DNA of 64,000 nucleotides from Dastarcus helophoroides (lineage: Eukaryota; Arthropoda; Insecta; Coleoptera; Bothrideridae). This document shows positions 20,401-31,849 of this stretch, piece by piece. Where the stretch lies: NCBI GenBank assembly GCA_028583605.1, contig CM053331.1, forward strand, positions 7,198,508-7,262,507, given 5' to 3'. A program made the position numbers and the translations under genes. Under the pieces are notes generated by a model. That model made no database searches and was not told the origin of the DNA. It saw only the letters and a program-made list of their open reading frames with translations. Positions within the stretch are counted from its first letter, which is position 1; the number at the start of each line of letters is the position of its first letter.

Positions 20401-23400
20401 GCATTCAGCCCAAAAGCCCTTTTATTGCTCAAAATTTAGACCTTTACTTCAAAATTTGTCTTTTTTTTTTTCGCAATTTCGACTTTTTTAACTCTTCTCT
20501 ACATTCGTCTTCTTTTTTAATAACTATTTTGTTCCTAAAATTAGACTTTTACTCCAAATCTTGCTTTCTTCTCAAAACTCGATAATTTGTAAAAATGTTT
20601 ACTTTTTTCTAACTCGACTTGCTGGAAGATTCGACTTATTTCTCAAAAATTCATCTTTTGTCGATTTTTTAATAAAAAAAAGTAAAAATTTGAAGTCATT
20701 GGAGATGTTAAGTAAAATACTTTTTGAAGATTTCGACCTTTTTTCAGTTTTATTTTTTTCAAAATTTAGGTCTATTCTCTAATTTCACTTTTTTCAAAAT
20801 TCATTTTCTCGACTTTTTTCTAAATTGCGGCTTTTTTCTAGAACTGTCTCCATACTTTTTAAAATTCGTCCTTTTACCAAATTTCGGCATTTTCCCCAAA
20901 ATTAACTTTTACTAAACTTTTAAACTTCTTTTTATTTTCTACAAATTTGGACTTGTTACGCAATATTCGGTTTTTCTTTCGAAATTTCGACTTTTCAAAT
21001 TTGATACTTTATTGTTTTTGCAAACTGCAATTTTTTTGACGAAATTTATGTACATATTTTCAAAATGTTTGACTTAATCTCAAAATTTAATTTTTTTTTC
21101 TTAAAATTTGAGCTTTCATTAAAGCTCAACATTTTTCTCGAAACTGGAAGTTGTATCAACATTGTCTTTTCTTTCGAAATTATTTTACAAATTCTATCGA
21201 AATTCTAATTTATCTGAACATTTGGATTCTGTTTTTAATTCGTCTTGTTCTCGAAATTTCAAATTTATTCTCAAAATTTAACTTTCTCTGGAAAAATGCA
21301 ATTTTTTTTATTTTATTCTTCTCTGAAAAACTTCGGCTTTGTAAAAGTTTGACGATTTTTTCTAAGCTTTCAGTTTTTTACAATTTTTCTTTTCGAAATT
21401 TTACAATTTTTCACAAAATTTAAATTTGTCTAAAACTGTCAGGTTTTAAGTTAATTCTGGGATTCAATTCATTGTCGAAATTCCACGTTTTTTTTTCTAA
21501 CTTTATCTTTTTTGGGAACTTTTGATAGATCCATTTTTTTCGAAACTCTTTTTTTTTTAATTCGGTTTTTTCCTGGAAATTCCAGCTTTTATTTCGAACT
21601 ATATTCATCTATTTTCAAATCTCAAATTTTGATTTTTTTTAAATTTGATTTTCTCTGAGAATTTTTGACCTTCTTTTAAAATTCAATACTTTTCTCGAAA
21701 CTGGAAGTTGTATCAACATTGTCTTTTCTTTCGAAATTATTTTACCAATTCTATCAAAATTCTAATTTATCTAAACATTTTGGATTTTTTTTAATTCGTT
21801 TTGTTCTCGAAATTTCAAATTTATTCTCAAAATTTAACTTTCTCTGGAAAAATGCAATTTTTTTTATTTTCTTCTTCTCTGAAAAACTTCGGCTTTTTAA
21901 AAGTTCGACGATTTTTTCTAAGCTTCCAATTTTTTACAATTTTTTTTTTTTGAAATTTTGAAATTTTTCACAAAATTTAAATTTGTCTAAACATTTCAGG
22001 TTTTACATTTGTTCTTGTTGTCGAAATCTCAAAATTAGATTTTTTTTTAAATTTTATTTTCTCTGAGAATTTTTGACTTTTTAAAATTCAGTACTTTTCT
22101 TGAAACTGGAAGTTTTATCGACATTTCCTTTTCTTTCATAATTACTTTACCAATTTTCTCAAAATATGATTTATCTGAAAATTTGGAGTTTTTTTTTAAT
22201 TGGCCTTGTTCTCGAAATTTCAATTTATTCTCAAAATTTAACTTTCTCTAGAAAAATGCAAATTATTTTTCTTCTGTTCTAAAAAACTTTAGCTTTTTAA
22301 AAGTTCGACGACTTTTTCTAATCTTTCAATTTTTGATAACTACTCTTTTCGAAAGTTTACAATTTTTCACAAAATATAAATTTGTCTAAAAATTTCAGGT
22401 TTCAAATTTGTCCAGGGTTTCAATCTATCGTCGAAATTTTTTTAATTTTTATCTTTTTTGAAAAATTTTGACAAATTAATTTTTTTCGAAATCTCTTTTT
22501 TTTCAAAATTCGGTATTTTCTGGAAATTTCAACTTTTATTGCGAACTAAATTCATCTATTTTTAAATCTCAAAATTAAATTTGTTTCTTAAAATTTGACC
22601 CTCTTTGGGAAATTTTGACCTTCCTTTAAAATTCAATACTTTTATCGAAACTGGAAGTTTTATGTACATTTTCTTTTCGTTTGGAATTATTTCACCAATT
22701 TTTTCAAAATTCGATTTATCTGAAAGTTTGGAGTTTTTTTAATTCGTCTTGTTCTCGAAATTTCAATTTATTCTCAAAATTCAACTTTCTCTGAAACATT
22801 GCAAATTTTTTATTTTTTTCTTCTGCGAAAAACTTCGACTTCTAAAAAAGTTCTATCATTTTTTTTTTACTTTTAATTTAATACAATTTTTTTTGAAATT
22901 TTACAATTTTTCACTTTATTTAAATTTTTGTAAACATATCAGGCTTTTAAATTTGTTTTGCGAATTTCAATCTATTGTCAAGATTATTCTTTTCAAAATT
23001 TTGCGTTTTTTGAGAACTTTTGACGAATTAATTTATTTCGAAATCACTTTTATTTTTAAAATTGAGCTTTTTCTGGAAATTTTAACCTTTATTTCGAACG
23101 AAATTCATCTATTGTTAAAGCTTAAAATTTGATTTTTTTCTTAAAATTTGACTTTCTCTGGGACCTTTTAAAATCTAATACTTTTCTCTAAACTGAAAGT
23201 TTTATCGACATTTTTTTTCTTTCCAAATTGTTTTGGCAATTTTCTCAAAATTCGAATTTATTAGAAAATTTGGATTTTTTTTAAATTGTCTTGTGCTTGA
23301 AATTTCAAATTTCTTTTCAAAATTTAAATCTCTCTGAAAAATTACAAATATTTCTTCGAGATTTTCATAAAATTTTGACTTTCTCCTTGAAATGTTTCCT

Positions 23401-23980
23401 AAAATTTGCCTTTGTTTCTCTTTATTAAAAAACTTTGACTTTTTTAAAGTTCGACAATTTTTTTAAGCTTCCGATTTATTTTTATAATTTATCGTTTTGT
23501 TATTTTACAGTTTTTGAAAAAATTCAAATTTGTCTAAACATTTCAGGTTTTAAATTTGTTCTGGGTTTCAATCTATTGTCAAAATTCGACGTTGTTTTTC
23601 CTAAAATCTTACCTTTTTTTAAAAGCTTTTGAAAATTTATCTTTTTAGGAATTTTTTTGTTTTTCTCCGAAATCTCCTTTCCTTAATTTTTTCAGTCTTT
23701 TTCTTTTTCTAATTTTTTCAAAATCTCTTTTTTTTTTCAAAATTCAGCTTGTTACGAAATGTTAAGGCTGTCGAACAATTACAAATAAAAAAGTAAAATC
23801 ACGAAAAAAAATATTTTTTAGAAATTTGGACTTTCCAAATTGGTCTTTTTTAGAAATTTCAAAATTCATGTGTTTTTTCAAAATGTTAATACAAAACAAT
23901 GAAATATTTTGAAAAAAATACTTTTTGAAGTCATAACTTTTTTGTCAAAATTTAAGCAAAATGTGAAAATTCCTAGAAAA
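20400..23980 (-). repeat. AT-rich array, reverse polarity, ~550-bp tandem units
   Basis: Reverse-polarity motif array. From about 21050 to 23650 a unit repeats in tandem: 'ctcgaaactggaagttgtat' begins near 21137 and 21697, with decayed versions near 22100 (cttgaaactggaagttttat), 22636 and 23190. Steps are about 560, 400, 540 and 553 bp. The first two units are most alike, sharing a run around tcaacattgtcttttctttc. No gene is seen. Confidence 0.85.
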
Positions 23981-23984
23981 GTAT

Positions 23985-24338
23985 TGTTACGGGCTTTATC
24001 GGTTCGATTGATTACACGTGATGGATTATACCCACTTTATTACCAAACTCAACTCGGATCACTACAATTGAATAATTAGCTCACTACTTAACTACACCGA
24101 CTCTAACTAACTGACTCGAGGGAAAGCTGACCGCCTTTTATAGTTTTGGCCCCCGGCTTCTAGAACTTTTCGGCAGATAACGCTTATCGTTTGCCGAAGT
24201 TTCTGGAACGCTTATCTGCCATTTGTTTCGTTATCGCGGCCGCTTTCCCCTTATCAGATCCTTCTAGAAACATTTTTTATGAACTAAATTATACAATTCT
24301 ATTCTAAATTCTATTCCATCTATTTACATTGCGTTACA
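23985..24338. mobile_element. solo LTR with 4-bp TSD
   Basis: The 354-bp element begins TGTTACGGGC and ends GCGTTACA, so the ends form the inverted TGTTACG/CGTTACA of an LTR. It is flanked by gtat on both sides (23981-23984 and 24339-24342). A relative sits at 37989-38337 and a truncated one at 49018-49111. It contains tatagttttggcc and a GC-rich ttatcgcggccgctttcccc block that could be core promoter or R-region sequence. The 4-bp duplication suits a Ty3/Gypsy-type element. Orientation is unassigned because no internal region remains. Confidence 0.85.
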
Positions 24339-24342
24339 GTAT

Positions 24343-25080
24343 TTTTGGAAATTTCGACTTCTGTAGGTCACTTGTTTAATAAGTACTCATTTTCTGCGTG
24401 TCTGTCCACTCTAGCTTTTATTTAATTTTTTTTCAAAGGAATTTAAATAGCCGCCATCGTCTTTTAAAAAGCCGCATGCGGTGGCGAGCCACGGTTTGCC
24501 AACCCGTGATCTATTCCTTCGAGAAACAAATGGAATGTCCTAAAAATCAAATTAAAAACAAAATAAGCAGTCTGGGAACTGCTGACAGAAGTGAAAACGT
24601 AAAATTAGAAAATAAAAGTGGTTTTTCTTTAATTTTTAAATTGCATTACCAAAAATTAAAATTTCATCATTTATAAATTAAAATCATCATCATATCCTTT
24701 CTTATTGAAGAAACCACTATAGTACCCACTGTTGTAATTCAAAGTGTTCTACAATTAAACAATTAAAATAATAATCAACAATGATGCACTTTGTTTCCTT
24801 GTTTAAATGGAGGTTGATTGGCACTAGAAACTAAATTGTTTTGACTTAATGTTTGCTTATAAATTGCTTTAGTCATGCATGTTTTTTTCCATATACATAT
24901 TTTTTCCCATTTTGATCACAATTTTATTATTTTTGACGGTAAATATATCTTCATTTATATTAATTGCTAGCTGATATGTCACCTGATCCCATTCACTATT
25001 CACAGCAATTACTTGAATTTGTTTAAATAAATCGATATCGCTTTTTAGAAATGTTTGTCTTTTTAAATTTTGTATTTTTC
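24343..25080. other. non-repetitive AT-rich stretch, no gene
   Basis: No family recognised; the short open frames are not convincing. Confidence 0.4.
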
Positions 25081-25733
25081 AGTTTCGACTTTTAAAATTT
25101 CGACTTTTAGAATTTCGCCTTTTTTCACATTTTCGATTTTTTTACGTATCGAATTTAACGTATCGAACAGTTCACCTTTTTGAAAAATTTGACTTTTTAA
25201 ACATTTCAATTTTTTTTTAAGTTAAAATCTCTGAAATTTCAGTTTCTCTGGAAAAATCAAAACGTCGGGTTTTTTAATGAATTTTTCTAAAATTCAGATT
25301 TTATTTCCAAATTTTGAATTTTTATCGAAATTTTGAGTTTTTCAAACTTCCCCTTAAAAATTTTTTTTCATACAATTTTCAACTATGCCAAATATCAACT
25401 CTTTTCAAAATTTTACTTTTTTGAATATTTCGACATTTTTAAAACCTTTCTCTTTCAAAAGAGGTAGTTTTCTGGAAAGCTTGTCACCGAAGATGTTTTA
25501 AAATGTCCATTTTTAAAAAAAATTGTATTACTTCAAATTTTCGACTTCTTGTCAAAATTTGGGGTCCTAAGACTTTCGAATATTTTTAAATCTCTATCTT
25601 TAAAAAAAGTTGTTTTTTTGAATTTTGGATTTTACAAATGTTGATATTATTTTCAAAAATTTTGACACCTTTTTAAACCTTAACTTTCCGACATTTTTTC
25701 CAAATTTCCAATTTGTTTTTCATACCATTTTCA
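25080..25733 (-). repeat. AT-rich degenerate array, reverse polarity
   Basis: The array is made of the TTTTTC-AAAATTT-CGAC motif. It ends exactly at the hammerhead family 3 element. Confidence 0.7.
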
Positions 25734-25778
25734 TACCATAGACTAGTTTCGGCCTTCCTTGGCCTCATCAGCATGGTA
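25734..25778 (-). ncRNA. hammerhead ribozyme motif (family 3, minus)
   Basis: On the minus strand stem I is TACCATG/TATGGTA (7 pairs, one wobble), the core is CTGATGA (25765-25771) and stem II is GGCC/GGCC, all Watson-Crick. GAA, the palindrome ACTAGT and C17 (complement of g25741) follow. This is the best-preserved family 3 ribozyme. Its stem II repairs the G-U seen at 15289-15331. Confidence 0.8.
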
Positions 25779-26075
25779 CGGTGGTTGTATACCCTTCCAA
25801 TTTGTCAATTTGCGGTTGTACATATTTTCAATTTTAAGCACGTTTAACTGTTTAATTACAGAACATTTAATTGGTCATTTGTCAAAACTAGATGAAGTAA
25901 AGTCACGCCGAGGACGTTTGTATCTATGGATGTTGCGATGCAACCCGTGATACAAGCTTTGCCTCATCTACATCGACTTTGAAATTGCAGTCTAATTTTC
26001 ATTAGATTCTAATGAAATTAGATTTCAATTGCATCGTAATAAACTTGTATATATTCGTATATACAAGGCTTATTA
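25734..26075. mobile_element. hammerhead family 3 element with inverted 5' segment
   Basis: The body from about 25808 onward is in plus orientation and matches 15340-15593. The ribozyme and its upstream flank (25734-25800, ending with the inverse of ttggaagggtatacaa) are inverted relative to that body. The copy therefore has an inverted 5' segment joined to a normal 3' segment, as produced by twin priming in target-primed reverse transcription. The left edge coincides with the ribozyme's stem I. Confidence 0.75.
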
Positions 26076-26084
26076 TCTCATAAG

Positions 26085-26850
26085 TAAATTTAAAAAAAGG
26101 TCAAAATTTGTAAAAGGTAATTTCAAAAGAGTTATTAAAATTTCGGAAAAAAGTGCAAAAATTTGAAAACAAAAGTCAAAATTTTGAAAAATTTGAAAGA
26201 TTTAATAGAAAAAATAATATATTTCAAAAATAATGAAGGTTTCCAAAAACACATTGCAAGTGTCTCAAAAAAAGTCGAAGCAAAGTTTAAAAAAATGAAA
26301 ATTTACCAAAAAAGTTGACATTTATTTTAAAGTTTAATCAAAAAATGGGATATTGAAAAATCAGGATTTCCAAAGAAATTCGAAACTTTGAAAAAAGTCG
26401 GGAATTGAAATAAACAAGTGAAAAAATGTTGAAATTATCAATAAAAAAATCGAAAAGTTTAATTTCTAAAAATTCAAAATTTTCGTAAAAGGTCGAAAAG
26501 ATCGAATCTTTCAAAAATCAAGGTTGACATTTTAAAAAAGTAGAAATTTTGAAAAACATCGAAATTTAAGGAAAAATCAAAAATTTTGAAAAATTGCAAA
26601 TTTTTTTCTAAATATCAAATAAAATCATAAAAAATTTCAGTCTTTCAAAAAACTCGACATTTTCAAATATATACATAGTTGCAATTTTTGAAGTTTAATA
26701 AAAAAAATCGAAGTTTTAAATAGAAGCTGAAATTGTTTATTTATTGTCGAATTTTAAAAGGGTCAAAATTTTAAAAAAAGTTGTAAATTTTAAATAAGTT
26801 AAAATTTGTTTTAAAAGTAATAATTTTAAAAAAACCGAAATTATGAGACG
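26085..26850 (+). repeat. AT-rich degenerate array, forward polarity
   Basis: Same basic motif as the preceding array but opposite polarity (GTCAAAATTTTGAAAAA on plus). The flip coincides with the hammerhead family 3 insertion. Confidence 0.75.
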
Positions 26851-26924
26851 AGCGCCTCGCTGGTTGAGAGTTCTGCTGTATGGCATCGGATATATATGAT
26901 ACATCGAATTTCGAATAAATTTAC

Positions 26925-26966
26925 CGATTTTTGGTGAAACGGATTGGTTATCTTGTCTCCTGAAAT
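26925..26966 (-). mobile_element. hammerhead family 1 tail remnant
   Basis: The segment atttttggtgaaacggattg, then gttatcttgtctcctgaaat, matches the inverse of the family 1 tail with a deletion in the middle. No ribozyme core remains. Confidence 0.5.
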
Positions 26967-27074
26967 CTGCTATATGCTGTGTGAAGCAATTTAGCTAAAG
27001 TTGCAAAAATCACTAGTAGTGGTTTAACTTCCTTATATTATAGATCGCCTCCATTAAATACAAGTAAATGACAA

Positions 27075-27300
27075 AAGTCAGTTACAAATCTCTCAATGGG
27101 ATTTAAACCTCTTGAGCACTGATACGATTAATTAATGGATATAAGTTGGAAATTTTTAGAGCACCGCGCCACTCTGATGGGCTAAGCATAGCCGAAGCCG
27201 CTCTATGGTTGTTGGTTGTACATATTTTCAATTGTAGCATGTTCAACTGCTTTGCATCATAACATTTAATCGATAATATTTGTTTATTACATTTAAAATA
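27075..27300 (+). mobile_element. hammerhead family 3 element, decayed
   Basis: It shares the upstream flank (tacgattaattaatggatat, aagttgga), the ribozyme region and the downstream block (gttgtacatattttcaattg, then catgttcaactgctt) with 15240-15400. It is truncated near 27300, where a family 1 element begins. Confidence 0.65.
27174..27209 (+). ncRNA. hammerhead-like motif, degenerate (family 3)
   Basis: The core reads CTGATGG (A9 changed to G). Stem II is GGCTA/TAGCC, fully paired but different in sequence from the GGCC/GGCC of 25734-25778, so pairing is kept while bases changed. GAA is followed by G in place of A15.1. It is probably inactive. Confidence 0.5.
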
Positions 27301-27304
27301 AAAA

Positions 27305-27405
27305 TTGAAAAAACACAACAAAGGTTGCTCTAAGAAGTAGAGCAACCTTTTTTGTGTTTTTAATCTTTCTTGGTTTCAGGGGACAAGTTCTGTATTTCAA
27401 ATTTA
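27305..27405. mobile_element. hammerhead family 1 element collapsed at the cleavage site
   Basis: Two inverted arms, aacacaacaaaggttgctct (27312-27331) and its inverse starting agagcaacctttt (27339), meet across a 7-nt spacer. The ribozyme cores are absent. Each arm begins at AGAGC, the first nucleotides after the predicted hammerhead cleavage site. The right arm continues into the family tail (ttggtttcaggggacaagtt). Confidence 0.8.
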
Positions 27406-29040
27406 ATGTTGTATCGAAACATATCGATATATCTTCTTCGATACATCAATTTACTATACTATTGATGTTTTAAAAATCTAGCACTCTTGCAGTCGTTTAT
27501 CAGTTTAATCGATAAACTAAAATATTTAATCAACAAAAAGGATTATCTATTCAAACAACTATCAACGTACTGTCAAAATCTTAATTTTCTCTCTGCCCAT
27601 TCGAATTTGGACACCGAAATTCCTCACCCTGACAGACGTCAGAGCGTACTTTTAACGCCTCGGTAGATCCCCTTAGAGATCGAATTTCCAAAAATCCCCT
27701 CCTATTGTGCGCCTTCATTGCAATAAGGACCTCTGTGTAAAATTTCGAATTTCTAGGGTTTGCGGTTAGGGCTCTGCGTTGATATCAGTCAGTTTTCATT
27801 TTTATGTATAAAGATTGACAGCTTATGCAAATGTCAGTAGTCAGACGTATCAACTATTAATTAGTTGTAACGTTACCACTCAAAACAGGTAAATTGTGCT
27901 ATTTCGGTTACGATATTTCTTTTAATGATTTTCTTAATTAAGTTAAAATTATGGTGTTGTGCTCATTTTATTTTTTTTTAGTTATTTGATTTATTGGGTT
28001 CAATATTATTTTTAAAATGTTTTTCTTATTTTTTAAAGTTTATTTATACAAATCATCCAGCAGTTTGTCCGTTCATATATCATCCCGCTCAACAATAAGC
28101 TCCCTTAAAGAGCTCTTAGAGTCATCATTTATTAGAGTCTGACATCGGGAAATATTGTCAGAAAGTTAACATTATGTTAACATAAAGATTTTTCATCCTA
28201 AAGACATCTATCAAAATTATCTTATAGATACCTTTTAGATATCAGTAATCTGACGACTAAAAAAAGTTATCTAAATGTTAATATTTCTGTGCCTCTTAAA
28301 TATATCGCTAAAATGATATCTTTAAGATATCTTTCTGATTTACAAGCTGTATGGTAAGTTCTGTTTAGAAAAAGACAGATTGCCTTATTTTTTGAGTTGA
28401 GTTGTCTCCCAAAATAAATCTCTGGAGTGCTAGATGAGTCAGAAACCACGCTGAGGTCACAATCTTTGGATGAGTCTGAATTTTCATTAATTTTTGGTCT
28501 GATCTTTTTTGGGTTTGCTCATGTTATGGGAGTTTTTCGCTAACCGAACGTTCCCTTATTCAAAATCAAATGTGTATGATATAGAAACCAGATATTAGCA
28601 TCAGCAAAGGGTTATATACATTAACAGCAATGCTGGCTTTAAGAAAAAATATTAAGGTAAAATTTTAAGGTAGTGGATACGGATGTTTTATTGACTAAAT
28701 AATAAAAACAAAATTTAGGTGGATCTACCGAAACCCTCAGAACGTACTTGCCAATAGAAAGGACAAATTGATCGTACAAGACACTTCAAAATGTTTAAAA
28801 AATAAAAATTGAAACTTTGCCCACTTGAAGTGACACTAGCAGCACAATAGATGTTGCCAATTGTTTTGAGGTTTTTTAACATAACTTTTACTTAATTTTG
28901 ACAATTACATTTGGATATAATTGGAAGGTTCGTAAAGGGGGGATTCATATTAAAAACAGGTCCATATTACCACCTTCTCAATGACTAATAGTCGGTGGAG
29001 CTGATGTTAGACGTATAGTTAAGGACACAATTTAAAGGCA
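27406..29040. other. non-repetitive stretch, no gene
   Basis: No gene found. It includes the patch at 27590-27830 that weakly resembles 17160-17260 and an AT-rich segment up to the Jockey-type LINE. Several short open frames lack any recognisable domain. Confidence 0.4.
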
Positions 29041-29103
29041 GACTAGTCAAGCCATAGTCTTCATAGTTATGATGCTTCCGAAGATCCTCAGCCTGAAGCG
29101 TTA

Positions 29104-30216
29104 ATGGAGAGTCGCGACAAAAGGAAACGAAACGAAGGAAACCCAGATCGTCGACAGCAAATCAAGGTAGTTTTCTGGAACTGCAACGGACTCGTAGGCA
29201 ACAAGCACGACCAGGAAGTGTTCGCAAAGGAACACGACTTAAACGTGCTAATGCTTCGCGAAACCAAGTTGAGGAGCACCAGCAAGGATCCCAAAATCGA
29301 GGTTATGTTCTTCATCGCAGAGACAGATAAATAGGCCCAACAGTAGGTACGGCTATCTGTGTAAGTAGAAGCTAAATCCATTTTGCTGCAGACATACCGG
29401 AGTTGGACAGGCTGGAAGGAACAGGAATAACGGTACAAATGTCGCAGGGATCTCTGACGCTGCTGTCTTGTTATTCTAAATCCAACACTCTCACAGAGAC
29501 AGATTTGGCACGCTTCTTTGAAATAAACAGTAACAATGTTATTCATTCACAGAACGGAATCGATATAAAGACTCCAGAAGAACCAACACATTAGCACTAC
29601 GCCACAGGAGTACCAGACTTCTGGATCTAGCACTGATGAAGGATGGTCAATACACTGCTGAGTTGATATCAGTCAGTGAGCTCAGCTCGGACCACAACCC
29701 ACTGCTGATGACTATCGGAGATGATCACGAATCCAAGATTCCTGAGACCTGCAAGAAAACAAACCAGACCTTGTTTAGGGAGTGTCTAGTAGCAAACTAA
29801 AAGAGCCTGGAGAGGTCATAACAAACGATGACATCAGCTCGGCGGTGGAAAGGCTCGAAAACACCATAACAGGTTCCATTCTTACAGCGAACAAAACTTT
29901 TCGGCGCAAGGAAGGAAGGGAACCACTACCAAATCACTTGGTGGAGTTGATCAGAAGAAAAAATCGTGCCAGGAAGAGGACTAGACGGCCCAATTTGCAA
30001 GCAGAGAAGGCAGAAGTTACCAGACTCATCCACGAGCTTAGGTACAAACTTAACGATCACAAAATTTCTAAGTTTCAGGAACACCTACGAAGCTGTGACC
30101 TCGAAAATTGGTCGGACCTCCAGCGCACAGCTAAAGTCCTAAGAGGGGATAGAAAACCCATCTCTTCGATTCACCGACTCCAGGGAATGGCTACTCAGAT
30201 CAGGATAAGGCCTTAG
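29104..30216 (+). pseudogene. Jockey-type LINE ORF2, endonuclease and linker part
   Basis: It opens with QIKVVFWNCNGLVGNKHDQE and LNVLMLRETKLRS, the N-terminal motifs (WN-NGL, ET-L) of an APE-type endonuclease. After several stops and frame changes (29331 to 29780) the linker is readable: AVERLENTITGSILTANKTF, PLPNHLVELIRRKNRARKRT, EVTRLIHELRYKLNDHKISK and FQEHLRSCDLENWSDLQRTA, characteristic of Jockey-clade proteins between endonuclease and RT. A poorly matching middle part holds the rest of the endonuclease. Confidence 0.85.
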
Positions 30217-31629
30217 CATTTAGCTGAGATCTTTGAAATACACTGCGAGGCTTCTGTCGAAGGAGTGAATCTAAACTTCGTATAGAGAGTGGATCAAGAG
30301 GTCCAAGATCTTCTGGAGGAAGAGCCAGACGTGGAAGTCGTCATTAGACCCACTAATACAGAGGAACTCTAAAGCTTTTCGCAAAAGCTAAACGTCAAAA
30401 AGGTACCAGGTCCCGACCGAATTCAGAATCAAGGTCTGAAGAATCTTCCAGTCCAAGCTGTCAAATACTTTGAAGACATAGTAAATTCAATGTTCAAAAA
30501 TTGATATTTTCCCACAAGGTGGAAGTCTGCAAACGTTATCTTCATTCCTAAGCAGGGTGAGGCATGGAATTTTTCCCAAAATTACAATCCAATAAGCCTC
30601 TTGTCCAACTTGGGTAAGGTGGCGGAGGGGATTTTGAAGAAGCGTCTGCAGAACATCATCAGCGATCGAAAAAATCACACACAGCATCAACTGAAATTAG
30701 GTAAAATGACCAATTTTCTTCGATATCTCCAAAGCATTTGACACAGTTTGGCACCAAGGATTAGTCTACAAGATGCATCACTTTGGGATTCCTCTAGCGA
30801 TGGTTCAAATGGTAAGCTCGTTCCTGCACTAGCGCTCATTTAAAACGAAGGTGGGACAGGAACTGTCTAACCAGTATAGGTTGGGGTCTGGCGTACCTAA
30901 AGGTTCTGCTTTGTCACCGCTCCTATGCTGCCTGTTCACAGTAGACATTCCAAGAACCGACCAGACGACTTTGGCAACATATGCTGACGACACGGCGTTA
31001 TTGACAAATTCTCTAGGTCCATAATTGGTTACCAGACGACTATAGACAGCAACAGACGAACTCCTAGAATACTTTTGTACATGGAGGATAAAAGTCAACG
31101 CAGACAAGACTCAAGCAGTTTTGTTCATCAGAAGAAGACTCCCACCATATGGTCAAATTCATGTTCATGGGAAAAACGTCGACTGGAGACTTCAGGCAAA
31201 ATATCTAGGGGTAATACTCGACAAAGACCGACATTCCAGGTTCACTGCAATTATGCAGTGTCCAAGGCCAGAATGCTAAAGCTGCAGCAATGATTGGTAG
31301 AAATAGCAAACTGTCCATAGGACTTAACGTTTTGTTGTACCCATCAATTATAAAACCAGCGATGACCTACGCATCTGTAGCCTGGTCACAGGCTATCGAT
31401 AACCAGATGAAGAAACTTCAGGTGTTCAAGAATGTCTTTCTGAGACAAGCCATGGATGCTCCATGGTTTGCTAGAAATGATCAACTTTATACGGAAGTCG
31501 AGATTTCCTCAGGAAGGTAAATTCTAGAGGGCGAAATTTGAGAGCGGAAACGCATCCCAACGAATTAGTTCGATAGGCAGTGCATTATGACCCAAAAATC
31601 TCAACTAAAATCAGGAGACAAAGGATGGT
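30217..31629 (+). pseudogene. Jockey-type LINE ORF2, reverse transcriptase part
   Basis: Motifs in order: KKVPGPDRIQNQGLKNLP, WKSANVIFIPKQGE, YNPISLLSNLGKVAEGILKK, FDISKAFDTVWHQGLVYKM, SGVPKGSALSPLLCCLFTVD, TTLATYADDTALLTNS (intact YADD near 30980) and KYLGVILDKDRHSRF, then a decayed C-terminal part ending near NSRGRNLRAETHPNELVR and AVHYDPKIS. Between QHQLKLG (about 30690) and FFDISKAFD (about 30718) the stretch that normally carries the GFR block and the following ~40-60 residues is missing. Multiple stops are present. Confidence 0.85.
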
Positions 31630-31849
31630 TCTCTAGGTAGGGATGCAACATCGTTCAAAAAGGTATCAATGTTTGAACATCGATATTTTTTTCAATGAAA
31701 CATCGATGTCTCAAACATCGGCATTCAGTATCGATACATCGATGTTTTTCCGATGTTTTTTTAAAGCTTTAATTGCAAGTTTAAGAAGTCAAAATTAGGT
31801 AAGTATAGTAAGGACATCAATTTAAAAAGACATTTTTTTTTAGAAATTT

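Noticed and set aside
20364..23632. Many 60-130 codon frames rich in F, L, K, N
   Set aside because: They are readings of the AT-rich degenerate arrays, present on whichever strand lacks stops locally.
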